Below are positions 62,549-64,000 of a stretch of 64,000 bases of DNA, piece by piece (position 1 is the first letter of the stretch; the number at the start of each line of letters is the position of its first letter). The stretch is from Cyanobium gracile PCC 6307 (lineage in GTDB: Bacteria; Cyanobacteriota; Cyanobacteriia; PCC-6307; Cyanobiaceae). The translations under genes and the position numbers were made by a program. The notes under the pieces were generated by a model. It made no database searches, was not told where the DNA came from, and saw only the letters and a list, made by a program, of their open reading frames with translations. The stretch is from assembly GCF_000316515.1 (NCBI RefSeq), contig NC_019675.1, positions 620,001 through 684,000 of the forward strand, written 5' to 3'.

Positions 62549-64000
62549 TTGACCCCTTCCACCGCGGCGGCGCTGCGGCCGATCGAAGCCTGGTTCACAG
62601 CCCGCGGCTGGCGGCCGATGCCCTTCCAGCGCCAGTGCTGGCGCGCCTACCTGGAGGGTGCCAGCGGCCTGATCCAGGTGCCCACCGGTTCCGGCAAGAC
62701 CTACGCCGCCGTGATGGGACCGATCGCGGCGATGCTGGCCGAGAACGGGGGCGCCGGACCGGAGGGGGGCGCAGGACCGGAGGGGGGTCTGCGGCTGCTG
62801 GTGCTGACACCCCTGCGGGCCCTGAGCCGGGATCTGCTGCTGGCGATCCGGGAGCCGATCGAGGCCATGGGCTGGCCGCTGCGGGTGGGGCTGCGCAACG
62901 GCGACACCAGCAGCCATGAGCGGGGCAAGCAGCTCAAGGCCCCGCCCCAGATCCTGATCACCACCCCCGAATCCCTCTCCCTGCTGCTCGCCGGCCCCCG
63001 GGCCGAGGCCCTGTTCGCCGATCTGGAGGCGGTGGTGATCGATGAGTGGCACGAGCTGATGGGCAGCAAGCGCGGCTCCCAGACCGAGCTCTGCCTCAGC
63101 TGGCTGCGGGGCCGGCGGCCGGCCCTGCGCACCTGGGCGATCAGCGCCACCATCGGCAACCTCCAGGAGGCGGCCCGGGCCGCGGTGGGTGTCGGCGTCG
63201 AGCCGCGGATCATCACCGCCCGCATCCGGCGGGACACCCAGATCCGCAGCCTGCTGCCCGACACGATCGACGGCTTCCCCTGGGCCGGCCACCTGGGGCT
63301 GCGGATGTACGAGGAGCTGGTGACCGCCCTGGACCCGGCCGTCTCCACCCTGCTGTTCACCAACACCCGCAACCAGGCCGAACGCTGGCACCAGTGCCTG
63401 CGCTTCGCCTGCCCGGAGATGGAGGGGGCCCTGGCCCTGCACCACAGCGCCATCGACCGGGCCGAGCGCGAGGCCATCGAGGCGGGGGTCAAGGCGGCGG
63501 CGATCCGCTGGGTGGTGTGCACCAGCTCCCTGGATCTGGGGGTCGACTTCCAGCCGGTGGAGCGGGTGGTGCAGATCGGCAGCGCCAAGAACCTCGCCCG
63601 GCTGCTGCAGCGGGCAGGCCGCTCGGCCCACCAGCCCGGTGGCACGGCCCAGGTGCTGTTCATGCCCACCAACGCCCTGGAGCTGCTGGAGGTGTCGGCG
63701 ATGCGCCGGGGACTGGGGGAGGGGCTGGTGGAGCACCGCCGCCCGCCCCAGGAGCCCCTCGATGTGCTGCTCCAGCACCTGGTGAGCCTGGCCTGCGGTC
63801 CGGGCTTCGAGCCCGAGGCCACCCTCGCGGCGGTGCGCTGCACCTGGAGCTACCGCCACCTGGAGCGCAGCCGCTGGGACTGGTGTCTGCGCTTTCTGGA
63901 GGAGGGGGGCGACTGCCTGGGGGCCTACCCGCGCTACCGCAAACTGGAGCGGGAGCCGGTGGGGGCGACCGGAGCGGGACCGTGGCGCTACGTGGTGCGC
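62549..64000 (+). CDS. Ligase-associated DEXH-box DNA helicase, 5' part (C-terminus beyond window)
   Basis: A large DNA helicase open at the right edge, 484 codons seen. Walker A PTGSGKT is at 45-51 and the DEXH box DEWH at 165-168. SATIGNLQEA (motif III), TSSLDLGVDFQPV (motif V) and QRAGRSAHQPGG (motif VI) follow. VVIDEWHELMGSKRGSQ is typical of Lhr-like enzymes of the ligase-associated group. A TTG start at 62549 is used because no ATG or GTG lies before the first conserved residues. A GGAGPE repeat (residues 67-78) is expanded by an 18-bp tandem duplication. Confidence 0.9.
   Translation, partial: MTPSTAAALRPIEAWFTARGWRPMPFQRQCWRAYLEGASGLIQVPTGSGKTYAAVMGPIAAMLAENGGAGPEGGAGPEGGLRLLVLTPLRALSRDLLLAIREPIEAMGWPLRVGLRNGDTSSHERGKQLKAPPQILITTPESLSLLLAGPRAEALFADLEAVVIDEWHELMGSKRGSQTELCLSWLRGRRPALRTWAISATIGNLQEAARAAVGVGVEPRIITARIRRDTQIRSLLPDTIDGFPWAGHLGLRMYEELVTALDPAVSTLLFTNTRNQAERWHQCLRFACPEMEGALALHHSAIDRAEREAIEAGVKAAAIRWVVCTSSLDLGVDFQPVERVVQIGSAKNLARLLQRAGRSAHQPGGTAQVLFMPTNALELLEVSAMRRGLGEGLVEHRRPPQEPLDVLLQHLVSLACGPGFEPEATLAAVRCTWSYRHLERSRWDWCLRFLEEGGDCLGAYPRYRKLEREPVGATGAGPWRYVVR
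62747..62782 (+). repeat. 18-bp tandem duplication inside the helicase gene
   Basis: Two adjacent 18-bp copies (GGGGGCGCCGGACCGGAG and GGGGGCGCAGGACCGGAG) differing at one base, encoding a doubled GGAGPE stretch between Walker A and the next conserved block. In-frame, so it only lengthens a loop. Confidence 0.7.

Overview
The window is a dense, very GC-rich stretch of a cyanobacterial chromosome. PsaK, PetN, Thf1/Psb29, ClpS, a TLP18.3/Psb32-type TPM protein, DnaK1, a class I aldolase, the MEP enzyme Dxs and many cyanobacterium- or plastid-restricted DUF families (DUF1830, DUF2103, DUF2499, DUF3110, DUF3593) all point to an alpha-cyanobacterium of the Synechococcus/Cyanobium type. The genus is inferred from gene content and base composition only. 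No insertion sequence, prophage, CRISPR array or integrase was seen.

Layout. 1-3.1 kb: the 5' part of a large Ala/Thr/Gly-rich repeat protein on the minus strand (it runs off the left edge), then an AT-richer 5' region. 3.1-9.1 kb: a cyclophilin, MTA phosphorylase and a minus-strand run dnaK1-dnaJ-DUF3110-murQ. 9.1-12.2 kb: pstC-pstA-pstB behind a candidate Pho box, then tRNA-Ser(GGA). 12.2-17.1 kb: a 2Fe-2S ferredoxin, an inositol-phosphatase-like enzyme, hisZ, a 2[4Fe-4S]-type ferredoxin and htpG. 17.1-21.2 kb: a complete four-gene CUT1 sugar/compatible-solute ABC importer whose genes all overlap by 4 bp. 21.2-34.1 kb: rpmB, a Tat-exported peroxiredoxin, csaB, DUF2499-DUF3593, psaK, a FAD oxidoreductase, dxs, ilvA, scpB, yggT, a MazG-like protein, pyk and a MacB-type permease. 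34.2-41.2 kb: DUF1830, ftsH, clpP, thf1, petN (33 codons), clpS and a strong candidate 6S RNA directly behind purK. 41.2-55.2 kb: purK, a lone sugar permease, recQ, aroB, DUF4912, a MidA-like methyltransferase, the TPM protein, a lysozyme-like hydrolase, a glycosyltransferase, a metallophosphoesterase, nadA and class I fba.

55.3-64 kb is the most unusual part. A ligase-associated DNA-repair module (MBL exonuclease, ATP-dependent DNA ligase, DEXH helicase), with a Coq4-family gene inside it, is split by a block lying mostly on the opposite strand. That block encodes a membrane-anchored aminopropyltransferase, a DUF4178 protein, two unnamed membrane proteins and, divergently, a DUF350 protein. 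It looks like a self-contained polyamine/membrane module.

Regulation: many genes have a TANNNT hexamer placed 20-26 nt before the start codon with no clear -35 box. In several cases this -10-like box is built on the TAG or TAA stop codon of the preceding gene. Genes are packed tightly, with many 4-bp ATGA/GTGA overlaps and several convergent overlaps of 38-56 bp.
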